Below are positions 36,239-44,774 of a stretch of DNA of 64,000 bases, in pieces. The stretch spans positions 124,001-188,000 of the forward strand of contig DASZBM010000002.1 in assembly GCA_035944135.1 (NCBI GenBank), given 5' to 3'. The stretch is from Acidobacteriaceae bacterium (lineage in GTDB: Bacteria > Acidobacteriota > Terriglobia > Terriglobales > Acidobacteriaceae). How positions within the stretch are numbered: position 1 is the stretch's first letter; every line of letters starts with the position of its first letter. The position numbers and the translations under genes were made by a program. A model generated the notes under the pieces. That model was not told where the DNA came from and searched no databases. It saw only the letters and a program-made list of their open reading frames with translations.

Positions 36239-37326
36239 CAGTCTCCGGCCGGCTCACGCAGAAACGCTGCGCCTTCAGTTACAACCTGCTCGCCGTCTCG
36301 CAGGCCGGAAACGATCTCTACCTGATCGCCGTGGGTTGCTCCGGTAGTCACTTTGCGGGGTGCGTACTTCCCTTGACCATCCGGAACATAAACTTCCGTC
36401 GCGTTGCCGTCGTGTAGAACGGCTGCCTGCGGAACCATGATGCGGGCCACAGTGGGACGTGCGATCTGCAACGTGGCAAACATGGCGGGCTTTAGCTTGT
36501 GATCTGGGTTAGCGAGCACAACGCGAACCTTCACCGCGTGTGTCTGCGGGTCAAGTGAATCCCCGATGTTTGCGACTGTCCCCCGAAAATTCTGCCCTGG
36601 GTATGCGGGGAACGTGATCGTGACAGGATCATGAAGATGAACTGAGCCCAGGTCCTGTTCGTACAGATCGCCGGTCACCCATATCGTGTCAAGGTTTGCC
36701 ACGGTGGCGATCCCCGTCGTGGTTTCAAGGGACCGCTGCAATTCGCCGCTTGCCGTCCCTATGTCGAGGACCGTTCCGCTAATTGGGGAAGTCACGGCAA
36801 CGATGTCCGAGGTGCCGTTCTCGGAAAACCCAAGCTCGTGGATACGCTGGCGTGCACGCTCCTGCTCTGAATGCGCAGCATCGTCGGTGGCCTGCAGCTC
36901 CTGCAGGTCAGCCTGCGACATCACCTCATGCGCCGCGAGCAGTTTGCCCCGGGTGAGCGCCCGGTCAGCGCGAAGTGCTTCGATTCGTGCCTTTTCGAAG
37001 TCCGAGCGTGCCTGTGCGACATCACCGCTCTGGAGTTCCCCAACAGTCTGCCCCTTCCGCAATTCCTGTCCCGGAACAGCAGTCATATTCAGAAGCCGGC
37101 CGCTCAAGGGAGCGTAGATGTGCACTACGTGATCCGGGTCCGCTTCGACCCGTCCCGGAAGAACCAGCGGATCCTCGAACGGTTGCGCGTGAACCGCGCT
37201 GACCTGGATATTCGCTGTAGCTGGCTGCGTCTCTTCCGTGGAAGAAGATGATTTGCAGCCCGAAACCCAAAATGCCGCAAGCGCTGCAAGGCCAAGAGAA
37301 GTGATGAATTGGCGGGATCTTGTCAT
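36238..37326 (-). CDS. RND efflux periplasmic adaptor, probable lipoprotein (CzcB/CusB family)
   Basis: About 362 residues from ATG 37326; an upstream extension in the same frame runs through the preceding gene and is not protein-like. The signal peptide ends in a lipobox (WVSGC, Cys24). Lipoyl halves (IYAPLSGRLLNMTAVPGQ), a short helical hairpin (about 120-175), a second lipoyl half (SPISGTVLDIGTASGE) and beta-barrel domains follow. It bridges the pump and the TolC-like channel. It overlaps the channel gene by four bases (ATGA) and the pump gene by one. Confidence 0.9.
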   Translation of the reverse strand: MTRSRQFITSLGLAALAAFWVSGCKSSSSTEETQPATANIQVSAVHAQPFEDPLVLPGRVEADPDHVVHIYAPLSGRLLNMTAVPGQELRKGQTVGELQSGDVAQARSDFEKARIEALRADRALTRGKLLAAHEVMSQADLQELQATDDAAHSEQERARQRIHELGFSENGTSDIVAVTSPISGTVLDIGTASGELQRSLETTTGIATVANLDTIWVTGDLYEQDLGSVHLHDPVTITFPAYPGQNFRGTVANIGDSLDPQTHAVKVRVVLANPDHKLKPAMFATLQIARPTVARIMVPQAAVLHDGNATEVYVPDGQGKYAPRKVTTGATHGDQVEIVSGLRDGEQVVTEGAAFLREPAGD

Positions 37327-38633
37327 GGGAGGATCTCCGTTTGTGTCACGTAGGACAACTGTTCGATCGAAAGAAGCAACTGTAGCTGCGCGTTTAAAGA
37401 AGCCAGGTTCACCTGTCTGTAGTCGGAGAGTGCGCTCAGGTAATCGAGCAAAGTCGAATTTCCATTTCGATAACTGAACTCCAGGTTGTCCCGCACATGG
37501 GCCGCTTCGGCCAGGTACTTGTTGCGGTAGAGCGCGTCTTCGGCCACTGCTGTCTGGTAGCCCGCCCATGCGCTGTCGACATCGGAGAGAACCTGATTGC
37601 GCGCCGCGGTATAAGCCAGTCTGCTGCTTTCAAGCTCGTACGCAGTCCGCTGCTTCTCGCCCTGGTTGCGATCAAAGATGCGGAGAGGAATGTTGATGTT
37701 CCCGCCGAAAGTGTTGGCGTCACCGCTGCGCTCGTATTCGCCTTCGATCGTGGGATCCGCCGTTCCGTTCGCCTTGGCCAGCTTCGCCGCTGCGACGTTC
37801 GTGTCGATCTGTGCCTGTGCCGCCTTCAGATCCGGCCTGTTCGCGAGCGCGCTGTTACGCAGATCATCGAGCGTGAGCATTTCCGGCGGAGGCGCAAGGC
37901 TCCCTGTAATCGCAAAGTTGTCGCTCGGCGTCGCGATTCCAAGGAGCGTCTGCAAAGCAATGCTCCCTTGCTTCAGAGTAAGTTCGGCGTTCGCGAGATC
38001 GGACTGGAATCCCGCGAGCTGAAGTTCAATACGATCGAAATCCGTACGGTCTATGTCGCCGGCATCGAGTCGTACTTTCATGAGGTCGACCGTTTTCTGA
38101 TAGCCCTCGAGATTCTCGCGCGAGATATTCAGCGCTCCCTGTGCGTAGAGCATGCGCGAAAATGCCTGGCGGATCGCAAGATCTGTTTGCCGGCGCTGAT
38201 CGTCCAGCTGAAAGCTCGTCAACGACGTTGTGGAGCGCGCATTCTCGAGGCGGAATTCACGCTTATTGCCCCGTTCGAATAACCGCGACACGCCCACGCT
38301 GTAGAAGTCGGGACCATTAGGGTTGCTCGGTAGCAGCGTTACCATCTGGCCCGTGACAGCGCCAACAGGATTCTGCCGAAGCCCGGCCGTGATCTCCTGC
38401 GCACGCACTGCTGAAAGGTGCTGCGCCCCGGCCAGCAGCGACGGATTGCTGCGGTGCGCCAGATCCAGCACTTGCGCAAGCGTCAACGGCGCGGCCTTCG
38501 ACGGCGATGTCGATGCCGTGATGGTTGTTGGGATCTGCGGAGTTGGTGGTGAAGATTGAGGCCACGCACTGCTGGCCACACAAATCAGTAAAAGCAGAAA
38601 GACACATCGGCGCACGAATGCAACCTCGCTCAT
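37323..38633 (-). CDS. TolC-family outer-membrane efflux channel (CzcC type)
   Basis: About 436 residues from ATG 38633 (signal peptide VFLLLLICVASSAWPQ); an ATG ten codons upstream is possible. Two repeats of long alpha-helices with LTLAQVLDLAHRSNPSL at the start and LRNSALANRPDLKAAQAQ in the middle, the usual TolC/OEP signature. Forms the outer-membrane exit of the metal pump. First of three overlapping genes; a small membrane protein gene lies 42 bases upstream in the same direction. Confidence 0.9.
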   Translation of the reverse strand: MSEVAFVRRCVFLLLLICVASSAWPQSSPPTPQIPTTITASTSPSKAAPLTLAQVLDLAHRSNPSLLAGAQHLSAVRAQEITAGLRQNPVGAVTGQMVTLLPSNPNGPDFYSVGVSRLFERGNKREFRLENARSTTSLTSFQLDDQRRQTDLAIRQAFSRMLYAQGALNISRENLEGYQKTVDLMKVRLDAGDIDRTDFDRIELQLAGFQSDLANAELTLKQGSIALQTLLGIATPSDNFAITGSLAPPPEMLTLDDLRNSALANRPDLKAAQAQIDTNVAAAKLAKANGTADPTIEGEYERSGDANTFGGNINIPLRIFDRNQGEKQRTAYELESSRLAYTAARNQVLSDVDSAWAGYQTAVAEDALYRNKYLAEAAHVRDNLEFSYRNGNSTLLDYLSALSDYRQVNLASLNAQLQLLLSIEQLSYVTQTEILP

Positions 38634-38675
38634 TTGGAACTGCAGGGCAGTTCGACCAGACAATTTAACGGAGTT

Positions 38676-39083
38676 CTAGCGGGCGAGAGCAGGCGGAGGT
38701 CGTAGTCGTTGCGATGGCGTCAGCCATGCCTCCATGGGTCGAAAGCAATCCTCTCGTTCGTCAAGCGCTCGCAGCTTGACGAGCTCGCAGCCCAATAACA
38801 GGAGCAAGGATGTTTCTATAACTAAGATCGCTTCCAGGCCGATCGATGCGCTCTCCGATGCAAGGTGCCACGTCTGCGCCGACAGCGGCAACGTAGCTTG
38901 TCGTGCCTCGATGAGGTCATCGCTCACCGAAATTACAGGGAGCAGGAGAAAGCAAACCAGGAGCGTCGCCATCATGGCCGACGATGGTCTGATGCGCACC
39001 GTGCCGCGGCGTACAAAACAATACGTCAGCACAAGAAGCACCAACGAGACACCGAGCCATGTGAGATTGGAAGCTAGCTCCAC
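38676..39083 (-). CDS. Small membrane protein upstream of the metal-efflux genes
   Basis: 135 residues, GTG start. Three hydrophobic stretches (LGVSLVLLVLTYCFV, ATLLVCFLLLPVI, ILVIETSLLLLLGCELV) around a polar loop SVSDDLIEARQ. No Cys/His cluster and no family that I recognise. Same strand and 42 bases before the channel gene, so probably the first gene of the efflux operon; I infer a link to metal efflux from position only. The start codon is the least certain part because no ribosome-binding site is clear. Confidence 0.62.
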   Translation of the reverse strand: MELASNLTWLGVSLVLLVLTYCFVRRGTVRIRPSSAMMATLLVCFLLLPVISVSDDLIEARQATLPLSAQTWHLASESASIGLEAILVIETSLLLLLGCELVKLRALDEREDCFRPMEAWLTPSQRLRPPPALAR

Positions 39084-39158
39084 AGCGTCATTCTACCCGT
39101 CCGCGATATTTTTCACGTTGAGGACAGGACACCCTTACTAACTTTTGACTCGCGCGCC

Positions 39159-39172
39159 GTTGCTAATGCAAC
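39159..39172. promoter_or_regulatory. Perfect inverted repeat upstream of the metal-efflux operon
   Basis: GTTGC-TAAT-GCAAC, 5-bp arms and 4-base centre, 76 bases before the GTG start at 39083. It could be an operator of an efflux regulator. No regulator gene is adjacent. Confidence 0.35.
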
Positions 39173-39205
39173 CCCGTTATCATGCCCGCCGTTCGAGGTA
39201 CACCT

Positions 39206-40546
39206 CTAAAAGGTGTCCGGCACGCGGTCCACGCTTGCCATGCTCACATCGCGTCCCTGTCCGAACCCATAAATCACTACCGCGAGATACGCTACAGCGA
39301 CGACGATGTATCCATGCGCCATACTTCCGGTCGCTCGCGCAATCGCTCCCAGCAGCGGCGGAAACGCCGCGCCACCCACAATCGACATCACAATCAGCGC
39401 GCCGCCAATCTTCGTATTCGCTCCCAGTCCTTTCACGCCCAGCGCAAAGATCGTCGGGAACATGATCGACATGAAGAAGCTCGTCACCATGATTGCAATC
39501 GCGCCCGCAAGTCCCGGATGCACTATCCCCACGCCGATCAGTCCGATGTTCACGATCGCATAAACGCCCATCATGCGCGACGGCCTGAACCACCGCATCA
39601 GGCCCGTCGACACAAACCGCCCGCATGCAATCAAAATCAGATTGCCCGTCAAAAACCACCCGGCCCCGCGTTCGGAAATCGTCGTGTACTGCTTCACATA
39701 CGGGATGAACGCCGACCACGTCGTCACCTGCGCGCCCACATAAAAAAACTGCGCAATCACCGCAAACCACAAATGCGGATATTGTCCGAGCGCTCCGAAG
39801 CTCCCCCGATCGTCATCATCCTTCGCCTGCGTCGCCATCGCGGGGAACCGCGTGATTCCAATCAGCAGCGCCCACAGCAGTACCACACACCCTAGCACCA
39901 CGTACGTGGGTACCACGCGCATGATCTCCGTGTGCAGATACGCTGCGTACGTCCCCGCAGCTTTCATCTGCGCGACCTTCGCCGCAGGCAGCTCCACGCC
40001 CGAAAAGATGAAGTACGTCCCAACCAGCACGCCCGTAATCGTGCCCGGCGGATTGAACGCCTGCGCAAAATTCAAGCGGCGCTCTGATGTCTCCGCCGGT
40101 CCAAACTGCGCGATGAACGGATTCGCCGCCGTCTCCAGCGTCGCCGAACCGCAACCCACAACAAACAACGCCAGCAGAAACGGTGCATATTGCCCAATCA
40201 CCGCCGCCGGCCAGAACAGCAGAGTTCCTAGGCCGAAGATGCACAGCCCCGCAAGAATGCCCGCTTTGTATCCCCATCGCCGCATCAGCAGCGCCGCGGG
40301 CATCGCCATGCAGAAATAGCCGGTGAACACAGCGGACTGCACCATCTGCGCCTGCAGTTGCGACAGGTTGAATCCCTTACGAAACTGCTGCACAAGAATG
40401 TCGGTCAGGTTGTTCGACATCCCCCAGATGAAGAACAGCACCACTACGAGTACGAATGGGAGCATCTGCCCCGTTGGAAACACGGGCGCGTGCTCTGTGC
40501 GACCCGAGGCACCTGCAGTCTGCGGATTACTTTGCGTTATCTGCAT
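39206..40546 (-). CDS. FucP-like sugar:proton symporter (MFS)
   Basis: 446 residues, 12 membrane segments. FFIWGMSNNLTDILVQQF in segment 1 and GSATLETAANPFI in segment 4 carry the Asp and Glu that are essential in L-fucose permease FucP (Asp46, Glu135 in E. coli). The substrate may be fucose or another hexose such as glucose, galactose or N-acetylglucosamine, because this branch is broad. Start is ATG 40546; a TTG codon precedes it. A candidate promoter lies just upstream at 40573-40600. Confidence 0.88.
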   Translation of the reverse strand: MQITQSNPQTAGASGRTEHAPVFPTGQMLPFVLVVVLFFIWGMSNNLTDILVQQFRKGFNLSQLQAQMVQSAVFTGYFCMAMPAALLMRRWGYKAGILAGLCIFGLGTLLFWPAAVIGQYAPFLLALFVVGCGSATLETAANPFIAQFGPAETSERRLNFAQAFNPPGTITGVLVGTYFIFSGVELPAAKVAQMKAAGTYAAYLHTEIMRVVPTYVVLGCVVLLWALLIGITRFPAMATQAKDDDDRGSFGALGQYPHLWFAVIAQFFYVGAQVTTWSAFIPYVKQYTTISERGAGWFLTGNLILIACGRFVSTGLMRWFRPSRMMGVYAIVNIGLIGVGIVHPGLAGAIAIMVTSFFMSIMFPTIFALGVKGLGANTKIGGALIVMSIVGGAAFPPLLGAIARATGSMAHGYIVVAVAYLAVVIYGFGQGRDVSMASVDRVPDTF

Positions 40547-40572
40547 CAATCCACAGTCTTTGCGCGTTTCAA

Positions 40573-40600
40573 ATTATGCAACGCCGTTTTCATTGCCCAA
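40573..40600 (-). promoter_or_regulatory. Candidate sigma-70 promoter for the FucP-like permease
   Basis: On the minus strand TTGGGC (40600-40595) and CATAAT (40578-40573), spacing 16, about 27 bases before the ATG. Predicted by eye. Confidence 0.4.
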
Positions 40601-40685
40601 CATCATATCGCGCTCGCTGCACATCGTTCCCGCAGCCCAATCGACATCCCCGTAGACTGGTACCAGGTGAAAAATTAGCAGCTCT

Positions 40686-42506
40686 ATGGCTCCCATCCTC
40701 ACAGCTCAGGCCATCTCCAAACGCTTCGGCGCAACGCCGCTCTTTGAGAATCTCTCGCTCTCCATCAACGACAACGACCGCATCGGTCTCATCGGCCCTA
40801 ACGGCGCCGGCAAGTCGACTCTGCTGGCCATGCTCGCCGGCGAACAGCAGCCGGATACCGGCGAGATCACCGCGCGTCGTCGTGCCGCCGTTAGCTACGT
40901 TGCACAGGTTTCAGAATTCGCACCCGGAATCACCGTCCGCCAGATCGTCCAACGGGCGATGGAGCGCGCTGCCGTTCCCGCAGACGAACGCGAGCAGCGT
41001 CTTCGCGAAACGCTCGGCCGCGCCGGCTTCACGGACGATGGATCCGAAGGCGCATCGTTCAACGCCGCCGCCGCAAGCCTCAGTGGTGGTTGGCGCAAAC
41101 GTCTCGCACTCGTTGAAGGCCTCGTTCAGCGCCCTGATGTGCTCCTTCTCGATGAGCCGACCAATCACCTTGACATTGAAGGTATCGAGTGGCTGGAAGA
41201 GACACTGCGCTCCGCTCGCTTCGCCGTCGTCGTCGTCACGCACGACCGCTACTTCCTCGAGAATGTAGCGAATGAAATCATCGAGCTCAGCCGCACCTAC
41301 GCGGAAGGTCTGCTCCGCATGCGCGGAAACTACTCGCAGTTCCTCGAATTACGCGAAAGCTACCTAGAATCGCAGATGCGCGTGCAGGAGGGCCTTCGCA
41401 ATCGCGTTCGCACGGAAATTGAATGGCTGCGCCGCGGCCCCAAGGCGCGCGCGACCAAGGCCAAAGCTCGCATTGACAACGCCAATGCACTCATCGGCAA
41501 GCTCGCCGAAGTCGATGCTCGTCTGCGTACCTCAGCAACCTCGATTAGCTTTGACGCCACTGACCGGGAGACAAAGCGCCTCATTGAGCTCGAGAACGTC
41601 AGCGTTGCCTATGAGGGCCGCGAGATCGTGCGGGATGTCAATCTGCTGCTCACGAATCGCGCGCGCCTCGGCATCATTGGCCCGAACGGAGCAGGGAAGA
41701 CAACTATCTTGCGCGCAATCACAGGCGAGACTCCCGTTAGCAGTGGTACCGTCAAACGCGCGCCCACTTTGCGTATTGTCTATCTCAGCCAGCTGCGCGA
41801 GCTCGATACAACGATCACCCTGCAACGCGCGCTTGCTCCGGATTCCGACGCCGTGGTCTACCAGGGGCGAGTCGTTCACGTCGCCAGCTACGCGGCGAAA
41901 TTCCTCTTCACCGGAGATCAACTTCGCCAGCCCGTCGAGCGCCTCAGCGGCGGCGAGCGCGCCCGCGTTCTGATCGCTCAGCTCATGCTTCAGCCCGCTG
42001 ACGTGATCATTCTCGATGAGCCGACGAACGATCTCGATATCCCAACACTTGAGATCCTCGAAGAAGCCCTGCAGGAGTTCTCCGGCGCAATCGTGCTCGT
42101 CACGCACGACCGTCACCTGCTCGATCGCGTCACCGAAAGCGTTCTGGGCCTCGACGGCCGAGGCAACGCGGCACTCTTCGCTGATTATCTGCAGTGGGAA
42201 CAGTGGCGTGAGACCACCGCAGCCGCAGCACAGCCAAGGCCCGTCACGAGCGCATCTGCAAAACCTGCCACTTCCATGACGAAAAAGAAGCTCTCTTACA
42301 TGGAGCAGCGTGAGTTCGACACCATCGCTGCACAGATTGAAGCCGCGGACGAGCGGCTTGCAACAGCCAAAGGCCGCATCGAAGATCCTGCGGTCGCAAC
42401 GGATCCTTCTGCGCTGACCAAAGCTCTCGCAGAACTGGAAGCAGCACAGACCGAGCACGACCGCCTGCTCGAGCGCTGGGTCGAACTCAGCGAAAAAGCC
42501 GGCTAG
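40686..42506 (+). CDS. uup: ABC-F family ATPase (Uup-like)
   Basis: 606 residues, no membrane segments. Two ABC domains in tandem: Walker A GPNGAGKSTLL and signature LSGGWRKRL in the first, GPNGAGKTTIL and LSGGERARV in the second. Between them is the P-site tRNA-interaction linker, rich in Arg/Lys/Glu (RRGPKARATKAKARIDNA). A C-terminal coiled coil (about 535-606) is typical of Uup, which acts on ribosomes and perhaps on branched DNA. Uup fits better than EttA because of this tail. The stop overlaps the convergent amidohydrolase gene by four bases. Confidence 0.87.
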   Translation: MAPILTAQAISKRFGATPLFENLSLSINDNDRIGLIGPNGAGKSTLLAMLAGEQQPDTGEITARRRAAVSYVAQVSEFAPGITVRQIVQRAMERAAVPADEREQRLRETLGRAGFTDDGSEGASFNAAAASLSGGWRKRLALVEGLVQRPDVLLLDEPTNHLDIEGIEWLEETLRSARFAVVVVTHDRYFLENVANEIIELSRTYAEGLLRMRGNYSQFLELRESYLESQMRVQEGLRNRVRTEIEWLRRGPKARATKAKARIDNANALIGKLAEVDARLRTSATSISFDATDRETKRLIELENVSVAYEGREIVRDVNLLLTNRARLGIIGPNGAGKTTILRAITGETPVSSGTVKRAPTLRIVYLSQLRELDTTITLQRALAPDSDAVVYQGRVVHVASYAAKFLFTGDQLRQPVERLSGGERARVLIAQLMLQPADVIILDEPTNDLDIPTLEILEEALQEFSGAIVLVTHDRHLLDRVTESVLGLDGRGNAALFADYLQWEQWRETTAAAAQPRPVTSASAKPATSMTKKKLSYMEQREFDTIAAQIEAADERLATAKGRIEDPAVATDPSALTKALAELEAAQTEHDRLLERWVELSEKAG

Positions 42507-43774
42507 TCCTTGCGCACAACATCGCCGTTTTTCATCACGAATTTCACGTGAGAGAGGACCGAGATGTCGGTCAGCGGATCACCCGGGACGGCGATGATGT
42601 CGGCGAAGAAGCCGGGCTTGAGCTGACCGATCTCGTCTGTCCAGTCGAGAAGTTTTGCGCCGTTGATGAGGCCGGAGCGGAGGGTGTTGGCGGGACTCAT
42701 GCCGTACTGGACCATAAGCTCGTACTCGCGCGCCTGCGTCCCATGCGGAAACGGACCGACATCAGAACCGACAGCGAACGGCACGCCTGCTGCCATCTGC
42801 TTCTTGAACTGTTCGGCATGGAAGGCGAGCATGTCGTTCTCGCGCTTCGCTGCTGCTGGTGTCTCCGCATGCTGGGCGAAGTACTCGAAGATTGCGAAGG
42901 TGGGCACGGCGTAAATTTGCTTGTCGTGCATCAGCTTCATCGTCTCCGGCGAGAGGTTCAGCGCGTGGTCGATGGAGGCGACGCCGGCCTGGGCGGCGTA
43001 CAGGGCACCTGGCTCTCCCGTGCAGTGGACTCCCACGCGTGAGCCGGTGCGGTGGGCCTCTTCGACAGCGGCGGCGAGCTGGGCCTCGTTGTACTGATAG
43101 GGCGTGGTGAACACGCCGTTCACGAGGTGGTCGCGTCCGGTCTCGTAGATCTTGGTGAAGTCTGCGCCTTGTTTGCGTTGCTCGCGCATGGTCGCAATCA
43201 CTTCATCGGTGGAGTTGGCGCGATCGGCGTTGGAGAGCAGGTGCTCCTCGGGGTTGAGACCGGAGTTGTCCTCGTGCCCTCCGTTGATATCGATGGCGTT
43301 GCAGGAGACGCGCATCCGGGGGCCGGGGATGAGGCCGGAGCTGATGGCGTTGCGGACGGCGACGTCGGCGCAATACGCGCCCTCTGTGCCCATGTCGCGC
43401 TCGGCGGTGAAGCCGGCGAGGAGGTCGGCCTTGGCTTGGGCGGCGGCGATGAGGGTGCGCTGCGGGACCGATTCCTCTACGGTCTGGAAGGCCTCGTTGC
43501 CGGGGTGGAGGAAGAGGTGGGTGTGGGCGTCGATGAGGCCAGGCATCAGCGTGGTGTCGCCGAGGTCGAGGACGGTCGCGTCGGCGGGATGGGAGACGTG
43601 CTCGCCGACCTCACGGATGCGGTTGCCGGTGACCAGGACCTCGCCGGGCGAGATGAGCTTGCCGACCCCGACGTCAAGCAGGTGCGCAGCGTGGAGGACT
43701 GTGGATTTCTGGTCCTGCTGCGCGGGACCGGCAACGGGAAGCAGCAGCGCGACGGCGAGGATTGCGGGTTTCAT
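42503..43774 (-). CDS. Secreted metal-dependent amidohydrolase
   Basis: 423 residues with a signal peptide (MKPAILAVALLLPVAGPAQ). Imidazolonepropionase-like amidohydrolase of unknown substrate. Metal ligands and helpers visible: His84 and His86 (IDAHTH), Lys208 in FTKIYETG as the possible carbamylated lysine, His250 (GVHCTGE), His270 (SIDHALN) and Asp338 (VGSDVG). Such enzymes hydrolyse cyclic amides or dipeptides; a periplasmic dipeptidase-like role is plausible but unproven. It overlaps the end of the uup gene by 4 bases tail to tail. Confidence 0.85.
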   Translation of the reverse strand: MKPAILAVALLLPVAGPAQQDQKSTVLHAAHLLDVGVGKLISPGEVLVTGNRIREVGEHVSHPADATVLDLGDTTLMPGLIDAHTHLFLHPGNEAFQTVEESVPQRTLIAAAQAKADLLAGFTAERDMGTEGAYCADVAVRNAISSGLIPGPRMRVSCNAIDINGGHEDNSGLNPEEHLLSNADRANSTDEVIATMREQRKQGADFTKIYETGRDHLVNGVFTTPYQYNEAQLAAAVEEAHRTGSRVGVHCTGEPGALYAAQAGVASIDHALNLSPETMKLMHDKQIYAVPTFAIFEYFAQHAETPAAAKRENDMLAFHAEQFKKQMAAGVPFAVGSDVGPFPHGTQAREYELMVQYGMSPANTLRSGLINGAKLLDWTDEIGQLKPGFFADIIAVPGDPLTDISVLSHVKFVMKNGDVVRKD

Positions 43775-43816
43775 CTTGCGGAAAAGGGTACCACCCCCCT
43801 CCCCCCCTGTTTTTGT

Positions 43817-43903
43817 GCAAAGTCTTCAGAGAAGAAGGGTTAGGTCTGGACTTTTGGTGTAAAGTCCTGATTTTTCGCGTGTGTTGCTCGCAAAGTCTTC
43901 AGA
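43817..43903. repeat. Two 14-bp direct repeats with a hairpin between them
   Basis: GCAAAGTCTTCAGA occurs at 43817-43830 and 43890-43903. Between them, GGACTTT (43848-43854) and AAAGTCC (43861-43867) form a 7-bp hairpin followed by TTTTT. Together they occupy most of the 229-base gap between the amidohydrolase start and the DinB gene end, which also holds a C-tract near 43790-43807. Confidence 0.7.
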
Positions 43904-43931
43904 TGATTGGGTTTAGAAAGAGCGCAAAAGC

Positions 43932-43956
43932 GAAACCCGGCGCTAGGCCGGGTTTC
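43932..43956 (-). terminator. Hairpin terminator after the DinB-family gene
   Basis: 10-bp stem GAAACCCGGC / GCCGGGTTTC with a 5-base loop; the minus-strand tail contains TTTT. It lies 48 bases after the stop of the DinB-family gene. Confidence 0.72.
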
Positions 43957-44003
43957 TGTGTCCTTAAGTTAATTGTACGGGTGGGGTCAAGAGGGACTGT
44001 GGA

Positions 44004-44516
44004 TTACCTGGGGGACCATTGTTCGTCGGCGGAGGGGCCGTAGAGAGCGGGGACGGGGACGTCATTGAGGCGGAGGTAGACGCCGAGCTGGGCGGTGTGG
44101 TGGATCATGTGGTCGAAGAAGAGACTGCGGAACATGGCGGCGCGCGGGGCTTCGCCGATGAGCTGCTGGCCGAAGCTGAAGCGCCAGGGAGTCATGAGGA
44201 CTTCGTCGCTGGCGCTGAGGAGTGAGGTGCGGCACTTGCCGGCGGCGTCGTCGAGAGCGGCGAGGGCCTGGTCGCGGCCCTTCCACTCGAGCGCGAGGTG
44301 GGGGCGCTTGGGAGCTGCCATGTCCATACCGTCGTCCTCGATGATGTAGTGGCCGAAGAGCGGGATGGTGGCGCAGTGCATGGCGAGGCGACCGAAGGCC
44401 ATGGATTTGTCATGGCACTTCCAGTCACCCTTGTCGTCGGGGACGCGCTCGAGGGTGCGGCGGGTATTGGAGATCTCGGCGTCGAAGTCGAGGAGGAGGA
44501 TGTCGGCGATCTTCAT
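44004..44516 (-). CDS. DinB-family metal-binding protein
   Basis: 170 residues, four-helix-bundle family. Candidate metal ligands are His47 (MHCATI), His136 and His140 (HMIHHTAQ), in the spacing typical of DinB/YfiT proteins, and YLRLNDVPVPALYGPSADE is the characteristic C-terminal end. Members are thiol transferases or of unknown function. Stands alone; flanked by repeat-bearing gaps on both sides. Function uncertain. Confidence 0.83.
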   Translation of the reverse strand: MKIADILLLDFDAEISNTRRTLERVPDDKGDWKCHDKSMAFGRLAMHCATIPLFGHYIIEDDGMDMAAPKRPHLALEWKGRDQALAALDDAAGKCRTSLLSASDEVLMTPWRFSFGQQLIGEAPRAAMFRSLFFDHMIHHTAQLGVYLRLNDVPVPALYGPSADEQWSPR

Positions 44517-44596
44517 AGGTGGCTCCGGATGGGATTGCGGTCAGGGAACAAGATACACGGGCGTGATGACAGGCTTCCTGCGAAGTATTGCGCTAT

Positions 44597-44631
44597 GAGT
44601 TTCGAGATGCGAGTTTCGAGATGCGAGTCAG
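44597..44631. repeat. Heptamer tandem array, units GAGTTTC and GAGATGC
   Basis: Five 7-base units alternate: GAGTTTC, GAGATGC, GAGTTTC, GAGATGC, GAGTCAG. Almost the same array occurs at 45607-45641; the two lie on either side of fabI. Confidence 0.85.
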
Positions 44632-44691
44632 GGTGACTACACGGGATGGTTGAAGCCTTGCCCCTACCAAAGGTTCAGACGTTCGTGCGTT

Positions 44692-44726
44692 CAGCTGTGA
44701 GCTTCGAGCTGTGAGCTGTGAGTTGA
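44692..44726. repeat. Heptamer tandem array, unit GAGCTGT
   Basis: Five units: CAGCTGT, GAGCTTC, GAGCTGT, GAGCTGT, GAGTTGA. Two degenerate units (GACGTTC, GTGCGTT) precede it. The same unit type recurs inside rsmA at 50758-50792. Intergenic, 48 bases from the fabI stop. Confidence 0.82.
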
Positions 44727-44774
44727 ATGTGATTCAGCATCCTGCGAAGGCGATCGCGGTGAAATGGATCGCAG

